The notes beneath the pieces were generated by a model that worked only from the letters and a program-made list of their open reading frames with translations, had not been told where the DNA came from and made no database searches. Positions 15,593 through 23,646 of a DNA stretch of 39,336 bases are shown in pieces; positions within the stretch are counted from its first letter, which is position 1, and each line of letters starts with the position of its first letter. Made by a program: the position numbers and the translations under genes. Source of the DNA: an uncultured Clostridia bacterium (GTDB lineage Bacteria; Bacillota; Clostridia; Lachnospirales; Lachnospiraceae). Where the stretch lies: positions 1-39,336 of the forward strand of contig CAMOXU010000014.1 of the NCBI GenBank assembly GCA_946629525.1, written 5' to 3'.

Positions 15593-17065
15593 CAACCCGG
15601 CAAGGGCCGTGCCGAGAAGATCCGCGATGCGGGCTCCGAACAGACCGACTGCGAGGGCTGCGCACACGAGCACAATGAGCGGCACAGTCATGAGCGCAGA
15701 CGGTTCCCTGCTCTCCGCCTTCTCCGCGCGCTTCTTCTCCGATTCCCCATCCCCTTTTCCCGGGAAGAATGCATCGACTGTCACCGGCAGCAGATACCCC
15801 GCCGTGAGCAGGGCCGAGATGAGAAGGATGACCGGAGGAAGGATCGAGAAGACTCCCATCCCGTCGCCGACAGCCGCGAGAGCGATATACCACTTGCTGA
15901 TAAAGCCTCCGAGAGGCGGAATTCCGACGAGAGACAGGGATGCGATCGTAAAGCACCACATGACGATCGGCATCTGCTTCCCGATTCCGCGAAGCTCGCT
16001 CACCCTGTGACTTCCCAGCTTATAAATGAAAACACCTGCGCAGAGGAAAAGACATCCTTTGGAGACCGCGTGTGCTCCCAGGTGAAGCATCGCACCCAGA
16101 AAGCCTTCCATAGAGAGGAGGGACAGGCCCAGGGAAATGTAGGAGATCTGGCTCACCGTGGAGTAGGCCAGTCTCTTTTTCGTCACCTTTTCCTTGAAGG
16201 CCATCATGGAACCCATGAAAATGGTCAGCATGGCGATGCTCATCCATGCATACTGCACCCAGGTCCCGCGTATGAGATCAGGGCCGACCGAGAAGAACAC
16301 CAGACGGACGATCGCGATGATACCTGCCTTGGCGATAATGCCGGACAGGAGGGCAGACGCCGGGGCCGGCGCGATCGGATGCGCCGTAGGGAGCCATCCG
16401 TGCATTGGATACATACCGGCCTTCGTCCCGAATCCGAGGATGCCGGCAAAGACGACGGCGAGAAGGAGCTTTTCATTTCCCGCGATGCGGGCAGGATCCA
16501 GGAAGCCGCCCTGCACAAAGCTGTCCGCGTCGGCAGCGTACCAGCAGACGACGAAGATCGCGAGCAGGCCCAGAAGGGCACCTGCGATCGAGTAGAAGAG
16601 ATACTTGAGGGCCGCCGATATCGCTTCCCTGCTCATCTCATGGAGGACAAGCGGCATGGATGTCAGCGTCGCCATCTCAAAGCACAGGTACAGCGTGACC
16701 GGGTTGCCTGCAAGGGCGACCGAGAGAAGGGCTCCCAGACATGCGAAATAAAAAGCAAAAAAGATATGCTCGCGTTCCTCGATCTTCATGTACTCAAAGG
16801 AATAAAAGAGAATGCAGGTATAGAGGAGCATGACCAGGATCATATAATATCGGCCTAAGGGATCCACGGAAAACTTCGCATGAATGTTGTCCGCGAAGGA
16901 AAAAAGCGTCACAGTCTTCCCGAAAAAGACCGTGCATAAGCCCAGCAGATCGGTGATGAGCATGACCGCAGTGTATAAAATTCGCCTGGTTCTGGTATCC
17001 AGAGAGATCGCGGAGACTGCGGTACCCGCGATGATCGGAAACAGGATCGTGCCTATTGGCAGCAT
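15587..17065 (-). CDS. Mrp/Mbh-type antiporter-like membrane subunit (MrpD/NuoM family), 492 aa
   Basis: The second of the four pump subunits. It has TM5 Glu in YLCFEMATLTS, TM7 Lys in GFGTKAGMYPMHGWLP, TM8 Lys in SGIIAKAGIIAI and the TM10 block HAVSKGCLFLCAG, so the full set of channel residues is intact. A charged segment (KGDGESEKKRAEKAESREP) separates the last two helices. AAGGAGGT precedes the ATG, 46 nt after the previous gene. Most like the 487-aa subunit downstream, suggesting duplication within the operon. Confidence 0.91.
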   Translation of the reverse strand: MLPIGTILFPIIAGTAVSAISLDTRTRRILYTAVMLITDLLGLCTVFFGKTVTLFSFADNIHAKFSVDPLGRYYMILVMLLYTCILFYSFEYMKIEEREHIFFAFYFACLGALLSVALAGNPVTLYLCFEMATLTSMPLVLHEMSREAISAALKYLFYSIAGALLGLLAIFVVCWYAADADSFVQGGFLDPARIAGNEKLLLAVVFAGILGFGTKAGMYPMHGWLPTAHPIAPAPASALLSGIIAKAGIIAIVRLVFFSVGPDLIRGTWVQYAWMSIAMLTIFMGSMMAFKEKVTKKRLAYSTVSQISYISLGLSLLSMEGFLGAMLHLGAHAVSKGCLFLCAGVFIYKLGSHRVSELRGIGKQMPIVMWCFTIASLSLVGIPPLGGFISKWYIALAAVGDGMGVFSILPPVILLISALLTAGYLLPVTVDAFFPGKGDGESEKKRAEKAESREPSALMTVPLIVLVCAALAVGLFGARIADLLGTALAGLF

Positions 17066-17111
17066 AATGACCTCCTTGACGGCTCAGGAAATATGAAGTG
17101 GTTTTTTGCGC

Positions 17112-18692
17112 TTACGGGAACATGGCAAGCCCTTTTTCGATCAGTCCGACGGTCTGCCAGGAAAAAAGCCCAAGATAAAGATTCAATCCTGTAAGGATCG
17201 CCGCGGGGATCCAGTAGTCAAGCCTGCTGAATAATGGCTCCTCCGAACCGGATACGGTCGTCTCTCCGGACGGGAGATCCGATCCGGGCCGTGCATTTGC
17301 CTCCTCGTAAAGCCCCGGCGCATAGATGTCCGCCCCTCCGCGCCCGCTCGTGTAAATGCGGATACAGGTCCGAATGAAATACAGTGCATTGAGGACGGAG
17401 CTGACCGCCAGCGCGATCATGGTGAAGAACAGGATCCTGTAGCTGCCCGCTCCGGCCGCTGCAGTCGCGAAATTCAGCTTGGCGGAAAATCCCGCAAAGA
17501 TCGGAATGCCCACCATGGAGAAGGAGCACAGGAGAAAGACCAGACCCGCATCCTTCGCCCGGTAGCCGGAACCCTGCAGATTCCGGAAAAGAAGACTGTG
17601 CCCTGAGACCTCGGAAAGCCGGGGCGTCGTCAGGAAAAGCAGCGACTTCGTGACGGAGTGGGCGAAGATCTGGAACATCGCAGCCGCATAGCCGTCGATC
17701 CCTCCGATCCCGAGTCCCATATAGATATACCCGATCTGGGCGGCAGAGGAAAACGCGACCATTCGGTTAATATTCTTCTGACGCATGGCGGAGACCGATC
17801 CGAAGACCATCCCGAGGATCCCAAGCACGAAAATGATCTTCCGGATGGGCAGCGCCTCAAAGACGGAAGGTCCGATGACCCGGTAGTAGATTTTGAACAG
17901 CAGAAAAATGTAGGCTTTGGATACCAGGGAGGATAAGATCGAGCCCGACGTCGGGGTGGACCATCCGTAAGTATCCGGCATCCAGAAGTGGAAGGGAAAA
18001 AGCCCGCTCTTGATGGAGAGCCCGATCGTCAGGATCCCGAGCGAGAGCATGATCGAAGTCATGTCAGTCCCCTCTGCCGCAAAGCCTGCGATCGTCTCCC
18101 GCATCGGGACCATCAGCAGGTGCCCCGTGATATCGTAGAGAAGAACAATTCCGAGAAGGAAGAGGCCGGATCCCAGAAGGTTCAGGATCATGTACCGGAC
18201 TGCGGCCAGTGTCGTGCGTCCGATTTCCCGCACGATCATGATCCCGCAGGATGTCAGCGTCATGATCTCGACGAACACGTACCCCGTGAAGATATCGTTG
18301 GTCCACACGAGGGCCATCAGGGCAGCCGTCATCAGATTGATCAGGGTAAAGTACAGATTGATCTTGCTCTCATCAATGTCGATGATCAGGAATTTCCAGC
18401 CGGCCATGACAGAGCAGAAAAGGATGACGAGAAAGAAGAGAGCCGTCAGCGCTTCGAGGACACCGGCGCGGATCTCATTTCCCCAGGGGGCAGGAAACTC
18501 TCCCATCGTGTACGTAAAGGACGAGCCGTTCCCGACCGTGTAAAAAAGCACGCAGGCCGTCAGCACGATCAGTACGCCCTCATAGATCAGTGTATAGTTT
18601 TTAGCAGTTTTTCCCTTGAGCATCGTACAGAGCACTCCGGAAAAGAGGCTCAGAACGATGGTAAAAAGGGGAAAGTTCCGGATAATATCCAT
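17112..18692 (-). CDS. Mrp/Mbh-type antiporter-like membrane subunit (MrpD/NuoN-like), 526 aa
   Basis: The first and most diverged of the four pump subunits. The TM5 Glu (GYVFVEIMTLTS), TM7 Lys (SIKSGLFPFHFWMP) and TM8 Lys (SSLVSKAYIF) are conserved. In the TM10 region the motif reads HSVTKSLLFLTT, as in MbhH/MbxH-type proteins. A Gly/Pro/Ser-rich hydrophilic loop of about 45 residues precedes the last helix. AAGGAG lies upstream. It follows the MnhC gene by 159 nt in which nothing stands out. By position it corresponds to MbhH/MrpD, the canonical pump subunit of the module. Confidence 0.9.
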   Translation of the reverse strand: MDIIRNFPLFTIVLSLFSGVLCTMLKGKTAKNYTLIYEGVLIVLTACVLFYTVGNGSSFTYTMGEFPAPWGNEIRAGVLEALTALFFLVILFCSVMAGWKFLIIDIDESKINLYFTLINLMTAALMALVWTNDIFTGYVFVEIMTLTSCGIMIVREIGRTTLAAVRYMILNLLGSGLFLLGIVLLYDITGHLLMVPMRETIAGFAAEGTDMTSIMLSLGILTIGLSIKSGLFPFHFWMPDTYGWSTPTSGSILSSLVSKAYIFLLFKIYYRVIGPSVFEALPIRKIIFVLGILGMVFGSVSAMRQKNINRMVAFSSAAQIGYIYMGLGIGGIDGYAAAMFQIFAHSVTKSLLFLTTPRLSEVSGHSLLFRNLQGSGYRAKDAGLVFLLCSFSMVGIPIFAGFSAKLNFATAAAGAGSYRILFFTMIALAVSSVLNALYFIRTCIRIYTSGRGGADIYAPGLYEEANARPGSDLPSGETTVSGSEEPLFSRLDYWIPAAILTGLNLYLGLFSWQTVGLIEKGLAMFP

Positions 18693-18851
18693 GAAAGAAC
18701 TCCTTTGATCGGCATGACCCGTGCAGGAACACCGTCCGTTCAGGAACGTCCCGGCGCTCTGAAGTCACGGCATTGCGCGCATATCTCATCAATCAATTCA
18801 CAAGTAAAAGCGCGATGAAGGAAGAACAGACCTGATGATCGGCCGTCCGTC

Positions 18852-19232
18852 TCAGCGGTCCTCGGTCTGGTGCCTGGACAAAATGTAGACGTCGTCCAGG
18901 TCGAGCGTGTGGTAGCGCTTATAGAGCCGGATCGACAGGGAGAGCATGACGGCCGTGACCGAGACGGAGACGACGATCCCCGTCAGCACAAGACCGGCGG
19001 GCACCGGATTGATATACGCGTTCACATCCTGTATGCCGTCCGTGATGATCGGCGCCCTGCGCCCCTCGATATAGCCCATGGACGCAAGGAACAGGAATAC
19101 GCCCGTGTCCATGATATTCATCCCGATCAGCTTTTTGATCAGATTCCTTTGGAAAAGGAGCATCGTCAGACCGATCCCGAACAGAATGATCGCAGCCGCC
19201 TCCTCATAATTTGTAAGCAATGTCTCTATCAT
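18852..19232 (-). CDS. MnhC/MrpC-like (NuoK-family) antiporter subunit
   Basis: A 126-aa three-helix protein of the NuoK/MrpC/MbhG family: helices at about 13-27, 33-52 and 78-104, with the family stretch LIKKLIGMNIMDTGVFLF and NPVPAGLVLTGIVVSVSVTAV. The C-terminal tail is charged (LDLDDVYILSRHQTEDR). CGGAGG lies before the ATG. It sits between the MbhE-MnhB fusion and the first pump subunit, the conserved Mbh order. A 40-bp tandem repeat fills the spacer upstream. Confidence 0.92.
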   Translation of the reverse strand: MIETLLTNYEEAAAIILFGIGLTMLLFQRNLIKKLIGMNIMDTGVFLFLASMGYIEGRRAPIITDGIQDVNAYINPVPAGLVLTGIVVSVSVTAVMLSLSIRLYKRYHTLDLDDVYILSRHQTEDR

Positions 19233-19254
19233 ACAATTTCCTCCGGACTTCCGC

Positions 19255-19390
19255 CGGTCGATCCGTGCAAAGTCTCCGCATCTTCAGTTCCCGCCGATCG
19301 ATCCGCGCCGAAGCTTCGCATCTTCAGTTCCCGCCGATCGATCCGCGCCGAAGCTTCACATCTTCAGTTCCCGCCGATCGATCCGCGCCG
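19255..19390. repeat. 40-bp tandem repeat (three clear units plus a degenerate one) at the end of the MbhE-MnhB gene
   Basis: TCTTCAGTTCCCGCCGATCG starts at 19281, 19321 and 19361, an exact 40-base period, and a decayed unit precedes it. The last unit encodes the C-terminal residues and stop codon of the fusion gene (ending 19364), so the gene end has been tandemly duplicated into the spacer. Every full unit carries GATCGATC. Confidence 0.88.
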
Positions 19391-20308
19391 GAACAGTGAG
19401 TAAAATCCGTACATCGTGCATGCGACGACCAGGCCGACCGCAATATCGAGCGGAAGGATCATTCCGCCGGACAGGATCGCGCCCGGAGTCCCCTTCGGAA
19501 TATGGTTCTCAAGCCCGTTCGCCCCCATGATGAATACATACCCCTTCGCAAAGCTGTAGAAGGACAGGGCCGCGAAGGTCACGTACCCGGAGAGCTTCAG
19601 CGTAAAAAACTTATCCACCTTGTCAAATCCGTACGCGGAGGTGAATATAATCATCCCGGCTCCGAGGACCGCCCCTCCGGAAAAACCTCCTCCCGGAGAG
19701 ATCTGTCCGTTCAGCAGGATATAGATTCCGTAAATGAAGATGCACGGTACGAGGAAAAATCCTATTTTCCGGATGATCATATCCTGATGGGTCCTGAAAT
19801 AGGTATCCTGCTCCACCGTAAAGTAATCCTCATAGGCGGATCTCATATTCTTGCTGTCCTTCCTCAGAAGGATCATGACGCAGATCAGGGCAGTGAAGAG
19901 CACATGGGATTCGCCCAGCGTATCAAAAGCCCTGTAATCGAGGATCATGCCGGCAACAATGTTGACAGCGCCGGTCTCTCTCAGACCGTCCTCGACATAT
20001 CGCTTTGTCACCTCGGTCGCCCGGGGATTCTCCACACCGTAGAGCGGCAGATGCCCGACAATATACAGAAGCGTTCCGATCAGAAGGACGCAGCTTATGA
20101 TCGCGATCACACGGTAAATGATCAGCGCGGTCCTTCGCTCGGCACCGACGATCCGGCCCGTGCCCGGAAGCTCCCAGATTGTTTCCCGGAGCCGCTTTTC
20201 CTGCCGCTTGATCTCCTCCCGCGATGCATCGTGCTGAAGCGTCGTCTCCGTAATGTTCTCCATCACATCGATGTCGCCGTCCAGCCATTTTCTGAATTTT
20301 TCGGTCAT
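19364..20308 (-). CDS. MbhE-MnhB fused antiporter subunit
   Basis: A 314-aa membrane protein. The first half has a soluble Lys/Arg/Glu-rich N-terminus (1-60), a helix (about 63-88), a loop with NPRATEVTKRYVEDGLRETG and a helix before DSKNMRSAYEDYF, matching MbhE-type subunits. The second half (about 175-314) is a typical MnhB/MbhF domain: PCIFIYGIYILLNGQISPGG then GGAVLGAG, and a last helix pair. Fusion of two subunits that are separate in Pyrococcus Mbh is inferred from this layout. It overlaps the DUF4040 gene by 4 nt (ATGA). Its 3' end lies in a 40-bp tandem repeat. Confidence 0.85.
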   Translation of the reverse strand: MTEKFRKWLDGDIDVMENITETTLQHDASREEIKRQEKRLRETIWELPGTGRIVGAERRTALIIYRVIAIISCVLLIGTLLYIVGHLPLYGVENPRATEVTKRYVEDGLRETGAVNIVAGMILDYRAFDTLGESHVLFTALICVMILLRKDSKNMRSAYEDYFTVEQDTYFRTHQDMIIRKIGFFLVPCIFIYGIYILLNGQISPGGGFSGGAVLGAGMIIFTSAYGFDKVDKFFTLKLSGYVTFAALSFYSFAKGYVFIMGANGLENHIPKGTPGAILSGGMILPLDIAVGLVVACTMYGFYSLFRRGSIGGN

Positions 20309-20841
20309 CCGCGGCCTCCCTTCCTGCGGCGGTTCGAACCGCTCTTCTTCATCCGGGTGCGACCGCTCTTTCCCTGCTCCGGGGACCCAGATCCCGCAGT
20401 CAGGCGTTTGCTGTCCGCCTTTGCCGATCCTCCGAAGGACGCGTTCCTGCGCGCGTCCCTTTTTCTCTTATGTAGTGTCTCCATCTGCCTGCCGCGAAGG
20501 TCTGTATGCCCGTGAACGGATTCCCGGACACCGGCAAACTCCTTCCGCTCGAGCAGTTCCTCGAGCGGCACGTCTCCGATCTCGCCGGGCTCCGCCTCGT
20601 CCTCTCTCCGGATCTTCCGGAGCGTTACCATAAAAAGGATCCCGCTGATTCCGGCCCCGACCGCCGCCTCGGTGATGGCAAGGTCCGGGGACTCCATGAG
20701 GACCCAGAGGATGCACATGATGGAGCTGTAGGACATGAATATGATGACTGCCTGCAGAAGGCTCGGAGTCAGATTGACCGCGACCGCACATCCGATGAGC
20801 AGGATCAGAAGAATGATTCTGACTATTTCCGAAAGCTGCAT
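20305..20841 (-). CDS. DUF4040 / MbhD-like antiporter subunit with basic tail
   Basis: The first 80 of 178 residues form three helices ending LAITEAAVGAGISGILFMVTLRKI, the signature of the MbhD/MrpA-C-terminal (DUF4040) domain, which contains the conserved Glu of the putative ion pathway. The remaining 95 residues are hydrophilic and rich in Arg, Lys, Ser and Gly, low in complexity and unusual for the family, whose members usually end soon after the helices. The tail probably lies in the cytoplasm. It is coupled by ATGA overlap to the downstream MbhE-MnhB gene. Confidence 0.87.
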   Translation of the reverse strand: MQLSEIVRIILLILLIGCAVAVNLTPSLLQAVIIFMSYSSIMCILWVLMESPDLAITEAAVGAGISGILFMVTLRKIRREDEAEPGEIGDVPLEELLERKEFAGVRESVHGHTDLRGRQMETLHKRKRDARRNASFGGSAKADSKRLTAGSGSPEQGKSGRTRMKKSGSNRRRKGGRG

Positions 20842-20858
20842 AAGGATTCTCCCTGTTT

Positions 20859-21176
20859 TTATTTTCTCTCCATGTGTTCATAGAGATTCGGATTCGTGTA
20901 GTATTCGACCTGACTCAGAAAATGAGAGGAGACCGGCGACGTATTCCACATAAAAACAATCAGCAGCGCGAGCTTCAGGATATCCATGAAGCTCCCTTCC
21001 CCAAATGCGAGCCCCAGTACGATAAAGAAGAGGCCCTGGGTATCACCGATTCCTCCCGCATGCACGCGGTTCATGACATAGCCGAACCGGCAGTTTCCGA
21101 TGACGCCGGCCGCAAAGGAGACGAGACCGGTCACAATGAGAACAGCTGAGACAGCAAAACGGATCCATGCAATCAT
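20859..21176 (-). CDS. MnhG/MrpG antiporter subunit
   Basis: A 105-aa three-helix protein. RFGYVMNRVHAGGIGDTQGLFFIVLG corresponds to the MnhG core (family consensus near R-L-H-A). The last helix ILKLALLIVFMW is followed by NTSPVSSHFLSQ, the family ending. The start codon overlaps the MnhF stop (ATGA, 21173-21176). A structural subunit of the cation antiporter membrane module. Confidence 0.92.
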   Translation of the reverse strand: MIAWIRFAVSAVLIVTGLVSFAAGVIGNCRFGYVMNRVHAGGIGDTQGLFFIVLGLAFGEGSFMDILKLALLIVFMWNTSPVSSHFLSQVEYYTNPNLYEHMERK

Positions 21177-21484
21177 TTGTCCGCCCCCTTTCCGAATTTC
21201 TTCCGCTTCGGATCCTGCGGAATATACACGCTGGCAAGGATCAGAACGGAGACAAAGCTGATCATCGTATAGATCAGCGCGACGTCAAGAAGATAGCTCT
21301 CGTCAAGGAGAGACGCCAGGATTGCAAGGCTCGCGATGACCATTGTCCCGATCATATTGATGCAGAGGATCCTGTCTGTCACGCCCGGTCCCATGATGGA
21401 ACGGATCAGCATGACTGCGATCAGGATCGAGAGGACGATCAGAGCACCGGAATTGAGGAGGCGGTATGCATTTTCAACAGTCAT
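21173..21484 (-). CDS. MnhF/MrpF antiporter subunit
   Basis: A 103-aa three-helix protein. The family block MLIRSIMGPGVTDRILCINMIGTM (MrpF consensus GPT..DRV.A.D) and the acidic residue pair in LLDESYLLDVALIYTMISFV are present. The ATG at 21484 overlaps the MnhE stop as ATGA; a longer reading frame to 21760 would only be shadow sequence of mnhE. The C-terminus is strongly basic (DPKRKKFGKGADK). Confidence 0.92.
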   Translation of the reverse strand: MTVENAYRLLNSGALIVLSILIAVMLIRSIMGPGVTDRILCINMIGTMVIASLAILASLLDESYLLDVALIYTMISFVSVLILASVYIPQDPKRKKFGKGADK

Positions 21485-21951
21485 TTGAACCTCCTTAACA
21501 GAGTGACGAAGGAACAGTTCTCGATTCCCTCGGCATACTCCTTTTTCAGCGCATGCACGACAAAATGATCCTTCTCCTGAAAGATCGTGATCGTACCCGG
21601 TGTGAGGGTTATGGAATTTGCCAGGATAACGTTCATGAGATCGCCCTGAAGGCCCGACCGGAATTCCACGACGACCGGTTCCGGTCTGGCGTGCGGATCG
21701 AGTGCCACCTTCATGACGCTTATGGAAGCCTTTACGATCTCGACGATCAGATTCAGGCAATAGAGAACGATAACAGGAAGATTTATAAAGATTCTTTTAT
21801 CTCTTTGAAGGGAATATCCGAAGACCTTGCAGATGAACAGCGTAAGAAGCGCGGAGATCCCGATCCCAAAAAGGACGATTTCCGGCGTTACCCTGCCATT
21901 AAATATGATCCACAGCAAAAAAAAGAAGACCGCCATAGTATAAGACCTCAT
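21481..21951 (-). CDS. MnhE/MrpE antiporter subunit, first gene of the operon
   Basis: About 156 aa. Two hydrophobic helices (about 6-37 and 51-70) are followed by a cytoplasmic domain with the MnhE hallmark LANSITLTPGTITI. Start choice: ATG at 21951 with AAGG upstream, or ATG at 21936 with GAGGT at eight bases; the difference is five residues, and the reading frame extending to 22113 runs into a hairpin and has no ribosome-binding site. A candidate promoter at 22011-22038 places this gene at the head of a ten-gene transcript running to 11804. Confidence 0.9.
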   Translation of the reverse strand: MRSYTMAVFFFLLWIIFNGRVTPEIVLFGIGISALLTLFICKVFGYSLQRDKRIFINLPVIVLYCLNLIVEIVKASISVMKVALDPHARPEPVVVEFRSGLQGDLMNVILANSITLTPGTITIFQEKDHFVVHALKKEYAEGIENCSFVTLLRRFK

Positions 21952-22010
21952 CGAGTACTGCCTTACCTGGTCCTGCTTTCCCATTCGGGGGCAGGTGCTA
22001 AATCCCATAC

Positions 22011-22038
22011 ATTGTATCACTTTTAATACAAAATGCAA
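22011..22038 (-). promoter_or_regulatory. Candidate promoter of the Mrp/Mbh operon
   Basis: TTGCAT (22038-22033) and TACAAT (22016-22011) on the minus strand with a 16-base spacer; transcription would begin near 22004, about 55 nt before the MnhE start. The -35 box lies inside an arm of the 21-bp hairpin. Confidence 0.5.
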
Positions 22039-22100
22039 GAAAATCACCGGCCGTGTCATGGATACACTGTCCATGGGGTACGGCCGGTGATTTTCTTGCA
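22034..22100. promoter_or_regulatory. 21-bp perfect inverted repeat upstream of the Mrp/Mbh operon
   Basis: Arms TGCAAGAAAATCACCGGCCGT (22034-22054, shown less its last base as TGCAAGAAAATCACCGGCCG) and its exact complement (22080-22100) surround 25 bases that contain a nested CATGG/CCATG. On the minus strand it is followed by CATTTTG, a weak T-tract, so it may end transcription from the upstream 64-aa gene while overlapping the next promoter. Confidence 0.7.
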
Positions 22101-22127
22101 CTTCCCTTCTCATATAAGATCGCAGGC

Positions 22128-22196
22128 GCGCAGTTTCGAAGATGCTTCGCGCTTTGCGCGCCGCGGCAGGAACGCCAAAACATTCCTGATGAGCGT
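22128..22196. repeat. Dispersed palindromic repeat, copy 2
   Basis: CGAAGATGCTTCGCGC, then CGCGGCAGGAACGCC and CATTCCTGATGAG, in the same order as the copy at 15528-15592. It lies between the 64-aa gene and the 21-bp hairpin. Confidence 0.62.
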
Positions 22197-22243
22197 CCCG
22201 GACTCCGAGGTGCAGCCGGAACGACGGTGCATTCCCGCGGCTG

Positions 22244-22438
22244 TCAGCCTGCGGCCGCGAGTGTCATCGTCATCGTCACGCAAAGGATCATTCCCATGAG
22301 CGCGAGCAGGATGATCTGCCCGCACTTGCGGGTCGTAATGAACGAGAGCGGCCTGATCAGCGTGATCGATAAAAGGATCATCCCGAGGACGATCGTAATT
22401 GCGCAAAATGTTATCAATGCATATAAAAGCGTAAACAT
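22244..22438 (-). CDS. Small two-helix membrane protein, 64 aa, unknown function
   Basis: Two hydrophobic segments (about 3-30 and 41-62) are joined by a short basic loop (SFITTRKCGQ). AGGAG lies eight bases before the ATG, supporting expression. It starts 39 nt after the BMP-like lipoprotein gene on the same strand, so the two may be co-transcribed; a hairpin then separates it from the Mrp/Mbh operon. No family recognised. It could be an accessory subunit of that complex, but nothing in the sequence shows this. Confidence 0.6.
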   Translation of the reverse strand: MFTLLYALITFCAITIVLGMILLSITLIRPLSFITTRKCGQIILLALMGMILCVTMTMTLAAAG

Positions 22439-22477
22439 CGCATATCTCCTGTCTTTGTTATATTCTTCTGCCCCCCG

Positions 22478-23407
22478 TCACACCACTCTCCCGTAAAGCT
22501 GTTCCGATATGAGCATGTCCTTTGTCAATTTGAGTTTCCGCAGCGCATCCGCTGTCAGATAATGCTTTCCGTCCTCCGAGACGTAATCGATGCAGCCTTC
22601 CCTGACGCCGACGATCAGATCCTGCCCGCGGAAGTTCCCTGCACGGATCTTTTCAAGCTGCTCCTCTATGACCCCCTGCGGCTCCCTGCGGATCTGCGTG
22701 ATGATCCGGTCTTCGGCATCTCTGATCGTAATACCGTCCCCGTCAGTCTTCACGTCCGTGATCCCGAAATCGGTATTTTCCGCACCATAGGTCCCGGCTG
22801 CGTATTCCAGGCCGTCTTCAAAGCCCGGAAGAAGAGTACCTTCCGGATCTTCAGAAGCGAGATCCGCAGTGACGCGGTCCGCCTCCGGGGAGAGCGCTGC
22901 GCCGACCCCTGCCAGAAATCCCTCTTCCTCCGCACGGAACGTGACTGTACAGACATTCGGGAGAGAGAGGACCTCTCCCTCCTCATCCTTTATCGTCGTA
23001 TCGATGACGATAAAGGAACATCCGTCCTGCTCTCCGGCCGCTTCGCCGATCCCGGCATATGAAGTTCCCACAAAGACTGCCGCGTCATATCCGGATGCCT
23101 GTGATACAGCCTTCTTCCAGTCTTTCTCCACCAGCTCCATGAGCGCTGCTGAAGGGTGCTTTTTCATAAAAGCCTCTATTCCGGTCCTCGTCCGCTCTTC
23201 GATCGAATTCTCAGCGATCTCACTGTCGGTGACAAGAAGGATCCTGAGCTCCGGCTCCGCCTCTGCCGCAGAGGAACTGTCCGTTGTCCCCTGATCTCCT
23301 GCATTTCCGCAGGCGGAAAGGAGAAAGACCGCAGCAAAAAAGGAAAGGAACAGAAAAGCCTGCCGGATCACCCCTCGATATTTCTTCCCTGCACCGCTCA
23401 TCTCCAT
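22478..23407 (-). CDS. BMP-family-like lipoprotein (PnrA/Med-like substrate-binding protein)
   Basis: About 309 aa from the ATG at 23407; upstream in-frame ATGs give an unnatural basic extension. A lipobox LLSAC (cleavage before Cys) follows a hydrophobic core, giving a membrane-anchored extracytoplasmic protein. After an Asp/Ser/Glu-rich linker the body has the BMP/PnrA rhythm: LRILLVTDSEIAENSIEERT, ASGYDAAVFVGTSYA, SFIVIDTTIK and AEEEGFLAGVGAALSP. In known members this fold binds nucleosides or autoinducer-2-like ligands for an ABC transporter; no transporter genes are nearby, so it may be a stand-alone sensor. The family call is moderate because the C-terminal part is diverged. Confidence 0.65.
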   Translation of the reverse strand: MEMSGAGKKYRGVIRQAFLFLSFFAAVFLLSACGNAGDQGTTDSSSAAEAEPELRILLVTDSEIAENSIEERTRTGIEAFMKKHPSAALMELVEKDWKKAVSQASGYDAAVFVGTSYAGIGEAAGEQDGCSFIVIDTTIKDEEGEVLSLPNVCTVTFRAEEEGFLAGVGAALSPEADRVTADLASEDPEGTLLPGFEDGLEYAAGTYGAENTDFGITDVKTDGDGITIRDAEDRIITQIRREPQGVIEEQLEKIRAGNFRGQDLIVGVREGCIDYVSEDGKHYLTADALRKLKLTKDMLISEQLYGRVV

Positions 23408-23646
23408 AGTGTAAAAGCCTCTTTTCTTACGCCGTTTCGCTGTACGTAACCGGGCGGACGGCATTTGCCAGTTTCCTCTGAAGATGATACCATAGGAATA
23501 TGCAGAACGCACGAAGAAATTCCTTGCAGGAGCTTCCCGTTTCCGTATATTTGACGTTCACGGAATAAAAAGTTTCCACCGGAAATTATTTATTCCTGTT
23601 CGCGGCCGCGCCCGCAGCATTTAAGCACACACAGGTGTATTACTAT

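Noticed and set aside
21485-21760. N-terminal extension of MnhF to 195 residues
   Set aside because: The extension is the frame-shifted shadow of mnhE; the ATGA-coupled start at 21484 gives the normal 103-aa MnhF.
11804-21951. Respiratory complex I (nuo) operon
   Set aside because: NuoL/M/N-like and NuoK-like subunits are present, but MnhE, MnhF, MnhG, MnhB and DUF4040 subunits are Mrp/Mbh-specific, and no NuoB, C, D, F, G, H or I homologue is seen.
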